From: Brucella daejeonensis
Lineage (GTDB): Bacteria; Pseudomonadota; Alphaproteobacteria; Rhizobiales; Rhizobiaceae
DNA length: 64,000 bases
Direction of reading: 5' to 3'
Assembly: GCF_014199265.1 (NCBI RefSeq)
Contig: NZ_JACIJG010000014.1
Span: 1 to 64,000, forward strand
Shown here: positions 27,236 through 38,294 of the stretch, in pieces
Numbering within the stretch: the first letter of the stretch is position 1
Layout of the letters: every line of letters starts with the position of its first letter
The notes under the pieces: model-generated
Seen by the model: only the letters and a program-made list of their open reading frames with translations
What the model was told of the DNA's origin: nothing
Databases searched by the model: none
Made by a program: the position numbers and the translations under genes

Positions 27236-29212
27236 TCATCCACCATTCTTGAGCCGAAGGAGATCGGGCGGGGTCGCCTCGTCCACCAGCCGTGCAATGG
27301 CCTCATCGAGCGTCATGGATTCCTGATCGCGCGAGCCCAGACGGCGCATGTTGACGGTCTTCTCTTCCGCTTCGCGCTTGCCGCAGACAAGGATGACCGG
27401 AACCTTCTGTAGCGAATGTTCGCGGACCTTGTAGTTGATCTTCTCGTTGCGCAGGTCAGTGGCGACCTGAAGACCAGCCGCCTTCAGCTTCGCTGCCGCT
27501 TCGGCCGCATATTCGTCGGCATCGGAGGTGATCGTTGCGACGACAACCTGTACCGGAGCGAACCAGAGCGGCATGTGTCCGGCGAAGTTTTCGATCAGGA
27601 TGCCGAGGAAACGTTCCATCGAACCGCAGATGGCGCGATGGATCATCACCGGCTGGCGCTTTTCCGAATCCTTGTCGATATAGAAGGCGCCGAAGCGCTC
27701 CGGCAGGTTGAAGTCGACCTGCGTGGTGCCGCACTGCCATTCACGGCCGATGGCGTCCTTCAGCGTGTATTCGAACTTTGGCCCGTAGAAAGCGCCCTCG
27801 CCCGGCAAAATGCCGGTCTTGATGTTGTTCGACTGCTGCTGGATCTGCTCCAGAACACCCGTCATCACGCTTTCGGCGCGGTCCCACAGATCGTCCGAAC
27901 CGACACGCTTTTCCGGGCGGGTCGAGAGCTTGATGGTGATCTCTTCGAAGCCAAAATCCTTGTAGACCGACAGGATGAGATCGTTGATGCGCAGGCATTC
28001 CGCCGCCATCTGCTCTTCCGTGCAGAAAATATGCGCATCGTCCTGCGTGAAGCCGCGCACGCGCATGAGGCCATGCAATGCGCCCGATGGCTCGTAACGA
28101 TGAACATTGCCAAATTCAGCGAGCTTGATCGGCAGGTCGCGATAGGATTTCAGACCATGCTTGAAAATCATCACATGGCCGGGGCAGTTCATGGGCTTTA
28201 GCGCAAACACGCGGTCGTCGTCGGTTTCATCGCCGGCAACGGTCACCTTGAACATATTGTCGCGATACCAGCCCCAGTGCCCCGAGGTTTCCCAGAGCGA
28301 CTTGTCGAGCACCTGTGGTGCGTTGACTTCCTGATAGCCGTGGCTGTCGAGGCGGCGGCGCATGTAGCTGACGAGGTTCTGGAACATCTTCCAGCCCTTG
28401 GCGTGCCAGAACACGACGCCCGGCCCTTCTTCCTGGAAATGGAACAGGTCCATTTCGCGGCCGAGGCGGCGGTGATCGCGCTTTTCGGCTTCTTCAAGCA
28501 TATGAAGATAGGCCTGAAGATCGTTGTCATTGGCAAAAGCGGTGCCGTAGATGCGGGTCAGCATCGGATTGTTGGCATCGCCGCGCCAGTAGGCGCCGGC
28601 AACCTTCATCAGCTTGAACGAATTGCCGATCTGGCCGGTGGAGGCCATATGCGGCCCGCGGCAGAGGTCGAACCAGTCGCCCTGATAATAAATCTTGAGG
28701 TCCTGCCCGGCGGGAATCGCATCCACAAGTTCGACCTTGTAGCTCTCGCCCTTGTCGGCAAAGACCTGCTTGGCCTTTTCACGCGACCAGATTTCCTTGC
28801 TGAAAGGCTTGTTGCGCTGGATGATCTCGCGCATCTTCTTCTCGATCACCGGCAGGTCATCGGGCGTGAACGGTTCGTTGCGGGCAAAGTCGTAATAGAA
28901 GCCGTTTTCGATCACCGGACCGATGGTGACCTGTGTGCCAGGAAAAAGCTCCTGCACGGCTTCGGCAAGCACGTGCGCCGTGTCGTGACGGATGAGTTCG
29001 AGCGCGCGCGGGTCTTCGCGGGTCAGAATCTCGATCTTGCCGGAAGTGCCGAGCGGATCTGAAAGATCGCGCACAACGCCGTCGACGGCGTAGGCTACGG
29101 CCTTTTTTGCAAGGGATTTGGAAATGGATTCCGCAAGGCCCGCGCCGGTCATCGACGCATCGTATTCACGTACAGAGCCATCGGGAAATTGCATGGAAAC
29201 GGTATTCGACAT
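27236..29212 (-). CDS. thrS: Threonyl-tRNA synthetase
   Basis: Class II synthetase charging tRNA(Thr), 658 aa. The N-terminal TGS domain ([10 protein letters not shown]) comes first, then the editing domain with '[17 protein letters not shown]'. The catalytic core has the zinc ligand in [10 protein letters not shown], and a C-terminal anticodon-binding domain ends it. The start at 29212 has AAGGA about 10 nt upstream. The frame is open 60 codons further but that part lacks coding character. It is monocistronic. Confidence 0.96.
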   Translation of the reverse strand: MSNTVSMQFPDGSVREYDASMTGAGLAESISKSLAKKAVAYAVDGVVRDLSDPLGTSGKIEILTREDPRALELIRHDTAHVLAEAVQELFPGTQVTIGPVIENGFYYDFARNEPFTPDDLPVIEKKMREIIQRNKPFSKEIWSREKAKQVFADKGESYKVELVDAIPAGQDLKIYYQGDWFDLCRGPHMASTGQIGNSFKLMKVAGAYWRGDANNPMLTRIYGTAFANDNDLQAYLHMLEEAEKRDHRRLGREMDLFHFQEEGPGVVFWHAKGWKMFQNLVSYMRRRLDSHGYQEVNAPQVLDKSLWETSGHWGWYRDNMFKVTVAGDETDDDRVFALKPMNCPGHVMIFKHGLKSYRDLPIKLAEFGNVHRYEPSGALHGLMRVRGFTQDDAHIFCTEEQMAAECLRINDLILSVYKDFGFEEITIKLSTRPEKRVGSDDLWDRAESVMTGVLEQIQQQSNNIKTGILPGEGAFYGPKFEYTLKDAIGREWQCGTTQVDFNLPERFGAFYIDKDSEKRQPVMIHRAICGSMERFLGILIENFAGHMPLWFAPVQVVVATITSDADEYAAEAAAKLKAAGLQVATDLRNEKINYKVREHSLQKVPVILVCGKREAEEKTVNMRRLGSRDQESMTLDEAIARLVDEATPPDLLRLKNGG

Positions 29213-29437
29213 TCTATTCGTCCTTATCCAGTCCCGCCAACGATTGCGGGTGGGTTCATGCGCATGAAAATGAAGTCTAGTGTGGTTTACGGATTTGAAG
29301 TTCCTGAACGTAGATGCCAAGCAAATGGCAGGAATTTCAAATCCACCATGCTGGCTTCTAATCCCTTTTACCTGGTCAGTAAAGCGCGACACACTGACCG
29401 TATCAGGAGCACCTGTACGCTTCTGGCCGATGCGAGA

Positions 29438-30646
29438 TCAGTTCCTGATCGGGAGGCAGGCGATGTTCCGGCGCGTCATCTGCACGCAGGCTTTTTCCGC
29501 CGATTCCGAATCCCTGAATCCGGCAAAGCGAACGCGATAGACAGTACGCCGTTTTTTTGCCGGCGAAATTTCAGCTTTGAGACCGGGCGCGACCTTGGCC
29601 ACGATCGGACGGTATTTCGCCTGTAATTGTTTGGCTCCGGCGAGCGTCGGCGTTGCGCCGAGCTGGATCGTCCAGACCGATGCGCTGGCGGCGGATGCGA
29701 TCAGGAAGCCGCCATCGCCCTGTTCGATGCTGGAATCGTCGATCAGATCGGCAACCGCGTCCGTTTTCGGCCTGGCGGGTGCAAGTTTGTGCGCTGTAGG
29801 CTGCGTCATGGCGACAACCTGTTCGGAATTGTCAGCCTTTTCGGTGCTGAAGCGCGTCAGCAGCTTGGCCATCTGGTCGTCGCGCTGCCGCGCCGATCCG
29901 GCGCCAAGCACGACGCCGACGAGATGACGGTCGTTGATAATGGCGGAGGAAACGAGGTTATAGCCTGAAACGTCGGTGTACCCGGTCTTGATGCCATCCA
30001 CGCCCTGATAGCGATACATCAAACTATTGTGGCCGTTCAGCACGCGGTTGCGGAACGTGAAGGAGCGCGTGGAAAAAAGCGCGTACTCATCGGGAAAATC
30101 GCGACGAAGGCTCATGCCGAGGATGGCCATGTCGCGCGCAGTGGTGAGCTGGGTGGCCTTTGCCGTTAGCCCCGACGGATTGACGAAGAAGGTGCTTTTC
30201 ATGCCGATCTGACGCGCGCGCTGCGTCATTAGCCGACCAAATGCCGCCTCCGATCCGCCCAGATATTCGCCCATCACCGTTGCCGCATCGTTGGCGGACA
30301 CCACGATCATGCCATAGATGGCGTCGTGTACCGTGATCGTTTCTCCCGGTTTCAGCCAAAGCTTCATGCGAACCTTGGAGGCGGCGTTCTTCGATATCGG
30401 CATTGCATCGTCCCAATGCAGCCTGCCGGTCTTGAGCGCTTCGAAAGCGAGGTAGAGCGTCATCATTTTCGCCAGCGAGGCGGGAGCGTGCTGGAGATGC
30501 GCGTCGTCCTGACCGAGCATCCGCCCGCTATCCGCATCGAAGACGACCCACGAGGTACTCGCCATCGACGCGGATGTACAAAGCACACTCGCACCGAGCG
30601 CCAGAGAGGCAATGAGACGCGAAAAACGGGACGATGATTTCAGCAT
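29438..30646 (-). CDS. D-alanyl-D-alanine carboxypeptidase with SPOR domain
   Basis: Low-molecular-mass penicillin-binding protein of 402 aa that trims peptidoglycan pentapeptides in the periplasm. A signal peptide covers about residues 1-29. The active-site triad motifs are SLAK (57-60), SAN (117-119) and KTG (220-222). Instead of the usual C-terminal anchor helix, a SPOR domain lies at about 322-402. SPOR domains bind denuded septal glycan, so division-site targeting is inferred. The MITE-like element ends 78 bp upstream of its start. Confidence 0.92.
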   Translation of the reverse strand: MLKSSSRFSRLIASLALGASVLCTSASMASTSWVVFDADSGRMLGQDDAHLQHAPASLAKMMTLYLAFEALKTGRLHWDDAMPISKNAASKVRMKLWLKPGETITVHDAIYGMIVVSANDAATVMGEYLGGSEAAFGRLMTQRARQIGMKSTFFVNPSGLTAKATQLTTARDMAILGMSLRRDFPDEYALFSTRSFTFRNRVLNGHNSLMYRYQGVDGIKTGYTDVSGYNLVSSAIINDRHLVGVVLGAGSARQRDDQMAKLLTRFSTEKADNSEQVVAMTQPTAHKLAPARPKTDAVADLIDDSSIEQGDGGFLIASAASASVWTIQLGATPTLAGAKQLQAKYRPIVAKVAPGLKAEISPAKKRRTVYRVRFAGFRDSESAEKACVQMTRRNIACLPIRN

Positions 30647-30721
30647 GATAGCTCGCAGGAATATGAACGCCGAGGGGGACTTGCAGGCAAAATGCGGCCC
30701 GAAAAAGACCGCAACGCAGCC

Positions 30722-31002
30722 TTAGGGTCAGGACCTGTTAATTTGATGAAAATGGCACCTGAAATGACAAGAACTGCAAGGAAAGACGCGAAAAACGGGG
30801 TGGTTCCCCGGTTGAGCGGCTTGACGCAGCAGATCGCCAATTTTCGGCCTTGGCATTTCGGTGTCCGAAGGATGTGGTCCATCCGCCCGGCTACAGCGTC
30901 GAAAAGTCTCGAAAATGAACCACATTTCCTTCGCCTTTTCTCCTCGTATCCAAACGGATGGCCACACACCATTTCCACCAAATCAATAGGTCCTGACCCT
31001 TA
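30722..31002. mobile_element. MITE-like element, 275 bp, with TTA target duplication
   Basis: A 275-bp core (30725-30999) begins and ends with inverted repeats starting GGGTCAGGACCT. The first 31 positions of each end agree except at four sites, all transitions. Both ends are directly flanked by TTA (30722-30724 and 31000-31002), consistent with a 3-bp target-site duplication. No transposase is encoded, so it is non-autonomous. Some IS5-related elements make TNA duplications, so such an element could be the parent; this is inference. It is inserted between the carboxypeptidase gene and yidD. Confidence 0.85.
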
Positions 31003-31065
31003 AATTCCAATTCTCAATGAAACGTTGATATCCTTAATGAATTATAATCAGCTAACAAAAAACTG

Positions 31066-31437
31066 TCAGAAGTCACGGTTGGGTGACGAGCATCGCCAAT
31101 AACGCCAGGGCAGAAACCATTTCATGTCGTCGGCCAGCCTTCGTGGCACCGGATCGAAGCCGTGCGTGCCGAAAGGTCCGCATCGCAAGACGCGAAAAAG
31201 CCCCATCCAGCCGCCACTCCATAGGCCGTGACGGGCAATCGCCTCATAGGCATATTCGGAGCAGGTCGGCAGATGCCGGCAGGAATTGCCGATAAGGGAT
31301 GACAATGTAACCTGATAAAACCGGACGAGCGTCGTACCGATCAGCCGTCCCGGCGTCTTGCGCCAGGGATCGGTGAAATTCCGGCTGAAGCGTTTCGGCT
31401 GGCGCTTGCCCGCGTGATCCTTGCCGCAGGAACACAT
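31066..31437 (-). CDS. yidD: Membrane protein insertion efficiency factor YidD
   Basis: Small amphipathic, membrane-associated protein that assists YidC/Sec insertion. It is 123 aa from the chosen start. The family core is plain: VRFYQVTLSSLIGNSCRHLP, TCSEYAYEAI and FRVLRCGPFGTHGFDPVP. The ATG overlaps the stop of the IscU-like gene as TGATG, so the two are translationally coupled; the longer reading frame would overlap further. In many bacteria yidD lies in the rnpA-yidC cluster, so this linkage is different. Confidence 0.92.
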   Translation of the reverse strand: MCSCGKDHAGKRQPKRFSRNFTDPWRKTPGRLIGTTLVRFYQVTLSSLIGNSCRHLPTCSEYAYEAIARHGLWSGGWMGLFRVLRCGPFGTHGFDPVPRRLADDMKWFLPWRYWRCSSPNRDF

Positions 31438-31877
31438 CAAGCGGCTTTCGCCTTTTCCTCTATCTGCCGGATGCAATCGACCACGGCATCGAAAGTGAGC
31501 AGCGTCGAGGCATGACGCGCCTTGTATTCGCGGACCGGTTCGAAATATTTGAGGTCTTCGAAACGGCCTTCCGGCGCGGGGCCGTCTTCCTTCAGCATCT
31601 TGTACATCGCTTCGCGGACAGCTTTCAGTTCGTCCGTGGTTGCGCCGACGATATTACGCGCCATGACCGACGACGATGCCTGACCGAGCGCGCAGGCTTT
31701 CACCTCATGCGCGAAATCCGTCACGATACCGTCAGCCAATTTGAGATAGACGGTGACAGTCGAGCCGCAGAGCTTGGAATGGACCTTAGCAACCGCATCT
31801 GGCTCGGAAAGGCGCCCGAGGCGCTCTATGTTTCCGGCAAATTCAAGGATACGTTTGTTATAAATATCGTCGATCAT
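31437..31877 (-). CDS. IscU/SufU-like protein with incomplete cluster-binding site
   Basis: 146 aa, NifU-N/IscU fold (KLCGSTVTVYLKLADG, ACALGQASSSVMA). Canonical SufU/IscU scaffolds have Cys-Gly-Asp, a second Cys and a third Cys. Here the first is Cys37-Gly-Ser39, the second Cys62 is present and the third is replaced by Ser124 (ARHASTLL). It therefore probably does not assemble Fe-S clusters in the usual way. The start at 31877 has GGAAGG about 10 nt upstream. It is coupled to yidD. Confidence 0.85.
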   Translation of the reverse strand: MIDDIYNKRILEFAGNIERLGRLSEPDAVAKVHSKLCGSTVTVYLKLADGIVTDFAHEVKACALGQASSSVMARNIVGATTDELKAVREAMYKMLKEDGPAPEGRFEDLKYFEPVREYKARHASTLLTFDAVVDCIRQIEEKAKAA

Positions 31878-31932
31878 ATGGGCGAACCTTCCGCTGCGCC
31901 GGAGAAAAACCAAATTTATATCCGACTGCGGT

Positions 31933-31961
31933 TTGAAGTTGCAATTTCCTATCTATATAAT
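31933..31961 (+). promoter_or_regulatory. Likely folE promoter
   Basis: TTGAAG (31933-31938), a 17-bp spacer and a perfect TATAAT (31956-31961) give a strong housekeeping-sigma promoter on the plus strand. Initiation near 31968 would give a leader of about 170 nt before folE. Confidence 0.6.
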
Positions 31962-32102
31962 AGGCAAGTGGCGTCTGCGCTATGGGCAAGATTAGCACAG
32001 AACCAGGGGGCAGCCGCACGAAAACCTGTCCGGTGACCATAAGCCGCCGGATCAATACATCGCCCGCTCGTAAAGCGTATCGTTGTATTGTCCGTTTAAC
32101 TC

Positions 32103-32122
32103 GTCTCCTCCCTGAAGGAGAC
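32103..32122 (+). other. Hairpin in the folE leader
   Basis: A perfect 7-bp stem gtctcct/aggagac (32103-32109 with 32116-32122) ends 4 nt before the folE GGAG ribosome site. It could modulate translation, but no known riboswitch architecture is recognised. Confidence 0.4.
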
Positions 32123-32137
32123 TACTGGAGAATACTG

Positions 32138-32782
32138 ATGGACGCGCGCATCCTCAAAGAAAATGACGAAACCGGCCTGTCCGCAAAGCAGCAGGCAAAT
32201 ATAACGCCCCTGCACGGTATGCCGACGCAGGCCGATGCCGAAGCTGCCGTACGCACGCTCCTGCTCTGGGCCGGTGACAATCCGGATCGCGAAGGCCTTC
32301 TGGAAACGCCGAAACGCGTTGCCAAGGCCTATAAGGAACTGTTCGCAGGCTACACCGAAAGCCCGGAAGAAGTTCTGGGTACGGTGTTCGAAGAAGTCGG
32401 CGGTTATAACGATCTCGTTCTCGTGAAGGACATTTCGTTCCACTCGCATTGCGAGCACCACATGGTGCCGATCATCGGCAAGGCACACGTGGCCTATCTG
32501 CCCGATGGCAAGGTGGTGGGGCTTTCCAAGATCGCGCGCGTTGTCGATATTTTCGCACGCCGCCTTCAGACGCAGGAAAGCATCACCGCCCAGATCGCCG
32601 ACAGCATCCAGCGCATTCTGAAGCCTCGCGGCGTCGCCGTCATGATTGAGGCCGAGCATATGTGCATGGCCATGCGCGGCATCCGCAAGCAGGGTTCGAC
32701 GACCATCACCACCACCTTTACCGGCGAAATGCAGGGTAATGTGGAGGAGCAGGTTCGTTTCATGACCCTTACCCGTAAATAA
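32138..32782 (+). CDS. folE: GTP cyclohydrolase I
   Basis: First enzyme of tetrahydrofolate synthesis, converting GTP to dihydroneopterin triphosphate. It is 214 aa, the family size. The zinc and active-site residues are in [10 protein letters not shown] and EHMCMAMRG. The ATG has GGAG at 8-nt spacing; the frame is open 52 codons upstream without coding character. It is followed after 18 bp by hisI. Confidence 0.96.
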   Translation: MDARILKENDETGLSAKQQANITPLHGMPTQADAEAAVRTLLLWAGDNPDREGLLETPKRVAKAYKELFAGYTESPEEVLGTVFEEVGGYNDLVLVKDISFHSHCEHHMVPIIGKAHVAYLPDGKVVGLSKIARVVDIFARRLQTQESITAQIADSIQRILKPRGVAVMIEAEHMCMAMRGIRKQGSTTITTTFTGEMQGNVEEQVRFMTLTRK

Positions 32783-32800
32783 GCGGCATTAGGCAAGACA

Positions 32801-33226
32801 ATGAGCTTTTTTCCTGCACAGCCTTCCGACAAGAAGGCGGTTGAAGAAGGCGCGGCATTCATGCCGCGCTTCGACGCGTCCGGTCTCATCACCGCCGTCG
32901 TCACCGACGCGCGCGACGGCGAATTGCTGATGGTCGCCCATATGAACGAGGAAGCATTGCGCCTGACCCTCGAAACCGGAATCGCCCATTACTGGTCGCG
33001 CTCGCGCAACACGCTCTGGAAGAAGGGCGAAACGTCGGGCAATCAGCAAAGCGTGATCGAACTGCGTACCGATTGCGATCAGGATGCGCTCTGGCTGAAG
33101 GTCCGCGTGGCGGGCGACGGCCCGACCTGCCATACTGGCCGCCGCTCCTGTTTCTATCGTCAGGTCATAACCGAAAACGGCGATATATCGCTGGCTATTC
33201 AAGGCACTTGCGATCACGAGCATTAA
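32801..33226 (+). CDS. hisI: Phosphoribosyl-AMP cyclohydrolase
   Basis: Histidine biosynthesis enzyme opening the adenine ring of PR-AMP. It is 141 aa, the stand-alone HisI form without the HisE domain. The metal motifs are visible in '[12 protein letters not shown]' and '[14 protein letters not shown]', and the typical segment [16 protein letters not shown] is present. It is probably co-transcribed with folE; both act on purine-nucleotide rings. Confidence 0.95.
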   Translation: MSFFPAQPSDKKAVEEGAAFMPRFDASGLITAVVTDARDGELLMVAHMNEEALRLTLETGIAHYWSRSRNTLWKKGETSGNQQSVIELRTDCDQDALWLKVRVAGDGPTCHTGRRSCFYRQVITENGDISLAIQGTCDHEH

Positions 33227-33244
33227 ATTCGTTCAAAAGGATGT

Positions 33245-33271
33245 GATGGCGCGAATAGGGTTCGCGCCATC
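33245..33271 (+). terminator. Hairpin after hisI
   Basis: A perfect 11-bp stem (33245-33255 with 33261-33271) has a 5-nt loop and lies 18 bp after the hisI stop. The downstream T content is poor, so it may be an inefficient terminator or a 3' stabiliser. Confidence 0.5.
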
Positions 33272-33364
33272 AATTTGCGGTATTTATTGTCTGCATATTT
33301 TTGTACTTGAGAAACACGCTTCAATTTTTTGTTTTCGAGCCGAAACGAAGGGGTGTCCATCGTG

Positions 33365-34309
33365 ATGCTTGCATGGGGGTCGAAGCGGAAAGCCGCAACC
33401 GGCGATGCCGCGCCTTTGGCGGAAGAGATCGTTGAAACGCCCGAAATCGGTCGTGAGCCACACCGGATCGCGCTGGCGCTTGGCGGCGGGGCTGCGCGCG
33501 GATGGGCGCATATCGGCGTTCTGCGCGCCCTGGACGAAGCCAATATCGATATAGAGATGATCGCCGGAACCTCCATCGGCGCCCTCGTCGGCGGCTGTTA
33601 TCTGGCTGGAAAGCTGGATGAACTGGAAGAGTTTGCCCGCAGCCTGACGCGGCGGCGCATGTTCAATCTCCTCGACATCACATTCCGCGGCAGCGGTCTG
33701 TTTGGCGGCATGAAGCTGGACAACCGCCTGCGCGAACATCTGGACGGGTTGCTCATCGAAGAGCTGGACCGGCCCTTTGTCGCGATCTGCACCGAGTTGC
33801 GCACCGGTCACGAAATCTGGCTCTCGTCGGGGCCGCTCGTCGATGCCATGCGTGCTTCATATGCCCTCCCCGGCGTTTTCGAGCCTGTACGCTGGCAGAA
33901 TCGCGTTCTGGTGGATGGCGCTCTGGTCAATCCGGTGCCGGTATCCGTATGCCGCGCCTACGAGCAGCGCCTCGTTCTCGCGGTCAATCTGCATTATGAC
34001 CAGTATGGACGTGCTGCGGTGATCAAACATGCGCAGTCGCGACAGGAAGGGCTGTCCGACAATTATCACGGCGAAAAAGAAGCTCGGCTCGGAATTACCG
34101 GCGTGATGATGGAAGCCTTCAACATCATTCAGGATCGTATTTCGCGCGCCCGCATGGCTGGCGATCCCCCGGACGTGTCACTGATGCCTATCGTGGGGCA
34201 CATCGGGCTTGCCGACTTTCATCGCGCATCCGAAGCCATCGATGCCGGGTATACGGAAACGGTGAAGCGCATTGAAGATATCAAGCGCCTTCAGGGATTT
34301 ACGGACTGA
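33365..34309 (+). CDS. Patatin-like phospholipase/esterase (RssA type)
   Basis: About 314 aa serine esterase with a Ser-Asp dyad. The oxyanion loop is GGGAARGW, the nucleophile lies in GTSIG and the catalytic Asp in VDGALVNPVP. No signal peptide or membrane helix is visible, so it is cytoplasmic. The closest named relatives are the RssA/YchK proteins, whose substrate is uncertain. The ATG at 33365 has AAGGGG about 11 nt upstream. Confidence 0.88.
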   Translation: MLAWGSKRKAATGDAAPLAEEIVETPEIGREPHRIALALGGGAARGWAHIGVLRALDEANIDIEMIAGTSIGALVGGCYLAGKLDELEEFARSLTRRRMFNLLDITFRGSGLFGGMKLDNRLREHLDGLLIEELDRPFVAICTELRTGHEIWLSSGPLVDAMRASYALPGVFEPVRWQNRVLVDGALVNPVPVSVCRAYEQRLVLAVNLHYDQYGRAAVIKHAQSRQEGLSDNYHGEKEARLGITGVMMEAFNIIQDRISRARMAGDPPDVSLMPIVGHIGLADFHRASEAIDAGYTETVKRIEDIKRLQGFTD

Positions 34310-34615
34310 TTTTGCAAGGGGTTTGGCGAATCTGGAGGAATCGGGATTCGCTTCTTTTGCTTCAGCGCGTCGGTTTGGGTGCCTGTTTCGGCAGGCCATC
34401 CTCATCGTGTGACATTTTTCCGGATTTTTTCTGAATTGCAGAAGCCTTTGAAAAAGCCCGGAAAATCGGGCTTTAGGCGAGTTCCACACTGTTTCAGTGC
34501 CAGCTTTTTCACATTCTTTTTCAAAAAGATTGCCGGAAGCTGCAGATGGGGCTTGTGCACCCCAAAGTGATTTGCTAAATGCCCACTCGCCGACGGAGTT
34601 CGGCTCCTACCACGG
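34310..34615. other. 306-bp gap between the patatin gene and tRNA-Leu
   Basis: No gene is seen. It contains a hairpin at 34453-34474 (aaagcccg / cgggcttt) with a T-run only on the minus-strand side. Confidence 0.5.
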
Positions 34616-34700
34616 GCGGTCGTGGCGGAATTGGTAGACGCGCAGCGTTGAGGTCGCTGTGGGGCAACCCGTGGAAGTTCGAGTCTTCTCGACCGCACCA
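34616..34700 (+). tRNA. tRNA-Leu (anticodon GAG)
   Basis: Complete class II tRNA on the plus strand. The acceptor stem GCGGTCG (34616-34622) pairs with CGACCGC (34690-34696). The anticodon loop TTGAGGT carries GAG, a long variable arm is present, and A plus an encoded CCA end at 34700. Confidence 0.96.
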
Positions 34701-34794
34701 TCTTCTCTCAAGAACATAGAAAATATATTTCCCCGCAAGGGGTTACAGTTGTTTCTTGATTAGAGAAATTCACTTCATATCGATGCATGACAAA

Positions 34795-34824
34795 CAAAAA
34801 CGCGCCCTTCGATGAAGAGCGCGT
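34795..34824 (-). terminator. Intrinsic terminator after the glutarate CoA-transferase gene
   Basis: On the minus strand an 11-bp stem with one mismatch and a 3-nt loop (34800-34824) is followed by TTTTTGTTTG. It lies 22 bp past the CoA-transferase stop and shields the tRNA gene on the opposite strand. Confidence 0.8.
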
Positions 34825-34846
34825 CTGGTCGATGGCGATATTTGGG

Positions 34847-35992
34847 TCAGTCTTTGCCCATTTCCGAAAGGATCGCATCGCCATGCTCGCCCAGTTTCGG
34901 GGAGCGTTTGTCGAGCTTCAGTTCGGCATTGGAGAAGCGGATGGGCGTGCGCAGGCCTGGAACCCCTTGCGGATCGATTTTCATCGCTCTCGCCTCGAAT
35001 TGTGGGTCTGCAAACACATCGGCGACCGTGTTGATCGGGCCGGCCGGCACCCCGATTCCGGCAAGTTCGGCCAGAAGGTCGTCGCGCTTCCATTGGCGGG
35101 TGCGTTCTTCCAGAAGCGTTGTCAGTGCCGTGCGGTTGGCGACGCGCGCGGAATTGCTGGCGAATCTTTCATCAGTCGCAACTTCCCCGATGCTCAGCAG
35201 CGTCGTCAGCCTGGCGAACTGTCCGTCATTGCCGCAGGCGATGATGAAATAACCGTCTGCAACGGGAAGCGTCTGGTAAGGCGCGATATTGGGATGCGCA
35301 TTGCCCATGCGCTTCGGCGAGACACCGGAGGCCAGGTAGTTCATGGCCTGATTGGCCAGAACAGCCGACATGCAGTCGAACAGCGCCATATCGATATGCT
35401 GGCCCGTGCCGGTGCGCTCGCGCATGATGAGCGCGGACTGAATGGCGATCACGCTATAAAGGCCGGTAAAAATATCGGCAAAGGCGACACCAATCTTCTG
35501 CGGTTCGCCATCCGGTTCGCCCGTCAGGTCCATGATGCCGCCCATGCCCTGGATCATGAAATCATAGCCCGCACGCTCGGCATAGGGACCGGTATGGCCG
35601 AAGCCGGTGATGGAACAGTAGATCAGGCGCGGATTGATGGCCTTCAGGCTTTCATAGTCGAGGCCATATTTGTCGAGGCCGCCAAGCTTGAAATTCTCGA
35701 TCACCACATCGGCGTCAGCCACGAGGCGCCGTACCAGTGCCCGGCCCTCGTCGGTGCGGAAATCCGCCGTAATCGAGCGCTTGCCGCGATTGCAGGCGTG
35801 GAAATAGGCGGCGGACTGTTCGCCCTCCACATCGATGAATGGCGGCCCCCATTTGCGCGTATCGTCGCCTTCCGGGCTTTCGACCTTTATGACATCCGCG
35901 CCCAGATCGGAGAGCGTCTGCCCTACCCATGGCCCAGCCAGAATGCGCGCCAGTTCGACCACCTTGAGACCGTCAAGCGGTGTGTTCTGCAT
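34847..35992 (-). CDS. CaiB/BaiF family CoA-transferase, probable glutarate CoA-transferase
   Basis: 381 aa class III CoA-transferase. The family opening 'LDGLKVVELARILAGPW' and the catalytic Asp region GTGQHIDMALFD are clear. It follows glutaryl-CoA dehydrogenase on the same strand after about 80 bp, as gcdG does in gcdR-gcdH-gcdG loci. I infer activation of glutarate with succinyl-CoA. The ATG at 35992 is preferred over the upstream in-frame TTG. Confidence 0.85.
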   Translation of the reverse strand: MQNTPLDGLKVVELARILAGPWVGQTLSDLGADVIKVESPEGDDTRKWGPPFIDVEGEQSAAYFHACNRGKRSITADFRTDEGRALVRRLVADADVVIENFKLGGLDKYGLDYESLKAINPRLIYCSITGFGHTGPYAERAGYDFMIQGMGGIMDLTGEPDGEPQKIGVAFADIFTGLYSVIAIQSALIMRERTGTGQHIDMALFDCMSAVLANQAMNYLASGVSPKRMGNAHPNIAPYQTLPVADGYFIIACGNDGQFARLTTLLSIGEVATDERFASNSARVANRTALTTLLEERTRQWKRDDLLAELAGIGVPAGPINTVADVFADPQFEARAMKIDPQGVPGLRTPIRFSNAELKLDKRSPKLGEHGDAILSEMGKD

Positions 35993-36074
35993 TTTCAGCA
36001 ATCCCGTATGAATATGAAAAGGCCCGCCCGCGAACTGCGAACGGGCCCAGAATTGAAGGCTTTTTATGCGGCGA

Positions 36075-37259
<1,185 letters not shown>

Positions 37260-37361
37260 CAGTGAATTCTCCTCAATGTGGGTTTGCACGGAATATGGAC
37301 CGACAGAAAACCATGCGCAATCGACGTTTACTCATCGATCTATTCCGTTTAGTAATAAATA

Positions 37362-38294
37362 ATGACTTCGATATCGCGCCGCCTGCTTCCATCCACAAGT
37401 GCGCTCGCCGCCTTCGACGCGGTGGCGCGACATGAGAGCTTTTCGGCCGCGGCCGAAGAGTTGTCGCTCACCCAGGGCGCGGTGAGCCGACAGATCGCCG
37501 GGCTGGAAGAACAGCTCGGCACGGCGCTTTTCGACCGCACGAGCCGTCACGTAGTGCTGTCCGATGCAGGACGCGCCTATCTCAAGGCAGTGGGTCCGGC
37601 GCTGTCATCGATCCGCGCTGCCTCGCTTCAGATCATGTCGCAGATGCGCGGGCGTACGCTCAACCTGGCATTCCTGCCGACATTCGGTACGCGCTGGCTC
37701 ATCCCGCGCATACCGCGTTTCGTGGCGAGATATCCCGATATCATTCTCAACTTCGCGACGCGCATCGGGCAGTTCGATTTCGATCGCGAGGGTCTCGATG
37801 CGGCCATCCACATTGGCCAGCCGGACTGGCCGAATGCCGACTGCGTGTTTCTCATGGATGAAATCGTGGCTCCGGTCTGTAGCCCCGCCTTTCTGAAAGA
37901 TCATCCGGTATCGGCGCCCGCCGATCTTCTGAAGCTGCCGCTGTTCAATATGGCATCGCGGCCCGGCGCGTGGGATTACTGGTTCCGCAGCCTCGACATC
38001 ACCGTGCCCGTTCCGGGCGGGATGCGGTTCGAGCAGTTTTCCAATGTCTCGCAGGCCTGTATCGCGGGTCTCGGCGTCGCGTTGATGCCGCTTTTCCTGA
38101 TCCGTTCGGAAATCGACAGCGGGCAATTGGTGGTGGCTTCTCCACACACGGTCAAAAGCCCCAGCAGCTATTATTTCGTCACGCCAAAGGCACGCACCAA
38201 TTTACCGGCGGTGAACGCCTTTCGCGACTGGCTGCTGGGCGAAGTCACCCGGGAAAACGATCCTCACGCAATCGACCTGCTGGCGATCTCATAG
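37362..38294 (+). CDS. LysR-family regulator, probable activator of the glutarate genes
   Basis: 310 aa. The N-terminal winged helix-turn-helix is [20 protein letters not shown]; a periplasmic-binding-type co-inducer domain follows (about 95-300). It is divergent from gcdH across a 102-bp intergenic region, the usual place for LysR control, and matches the gcdR position of other glutarate loci. By eye it is closest to the GcvA-type branch. Its end overlaps the convergent monooxygenase gene by 31 bp. Confidence 0.88.
   Translation: MTSISRRLLPSTSALAAFDAVARHESFSAAAEELSLTQGAVSRQIAGLEEQLGTALFDRTSRHVVLSDAGRAYLKAVGPALSSIRAASLQIMSQMRGRTLNLAFLPTFGTRWLIPRIPRFVARYPDIILNFATRIGQFDFDREGLDAAIHIGQPDWPNADCVFLMDEIVAPVCSPAFLKDHPVSAPADLLKLPLFNMASRPGAWDYWFRSLDITVPVPGGMRFEQFSNVSQACIAGLGVALMPLFLIRSEIDSGQLVVASPHTVKSPSSYYFVTPKARTNLPAVNAFRDWLLGEVTRENDPHAIDLLAIS

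Noticed and set aside
30640-30981. 113-codon minus frame across the MITE-like element
   Set aside because: It spans the element boundary and resembles no transposase; treated as chance.
34453-34474. Hairpin as terminator of the patatin-like gene
   Set aside because: It lies over 140 bp past the stop and its T-run is on the minus-strand side; no terminator call was made.
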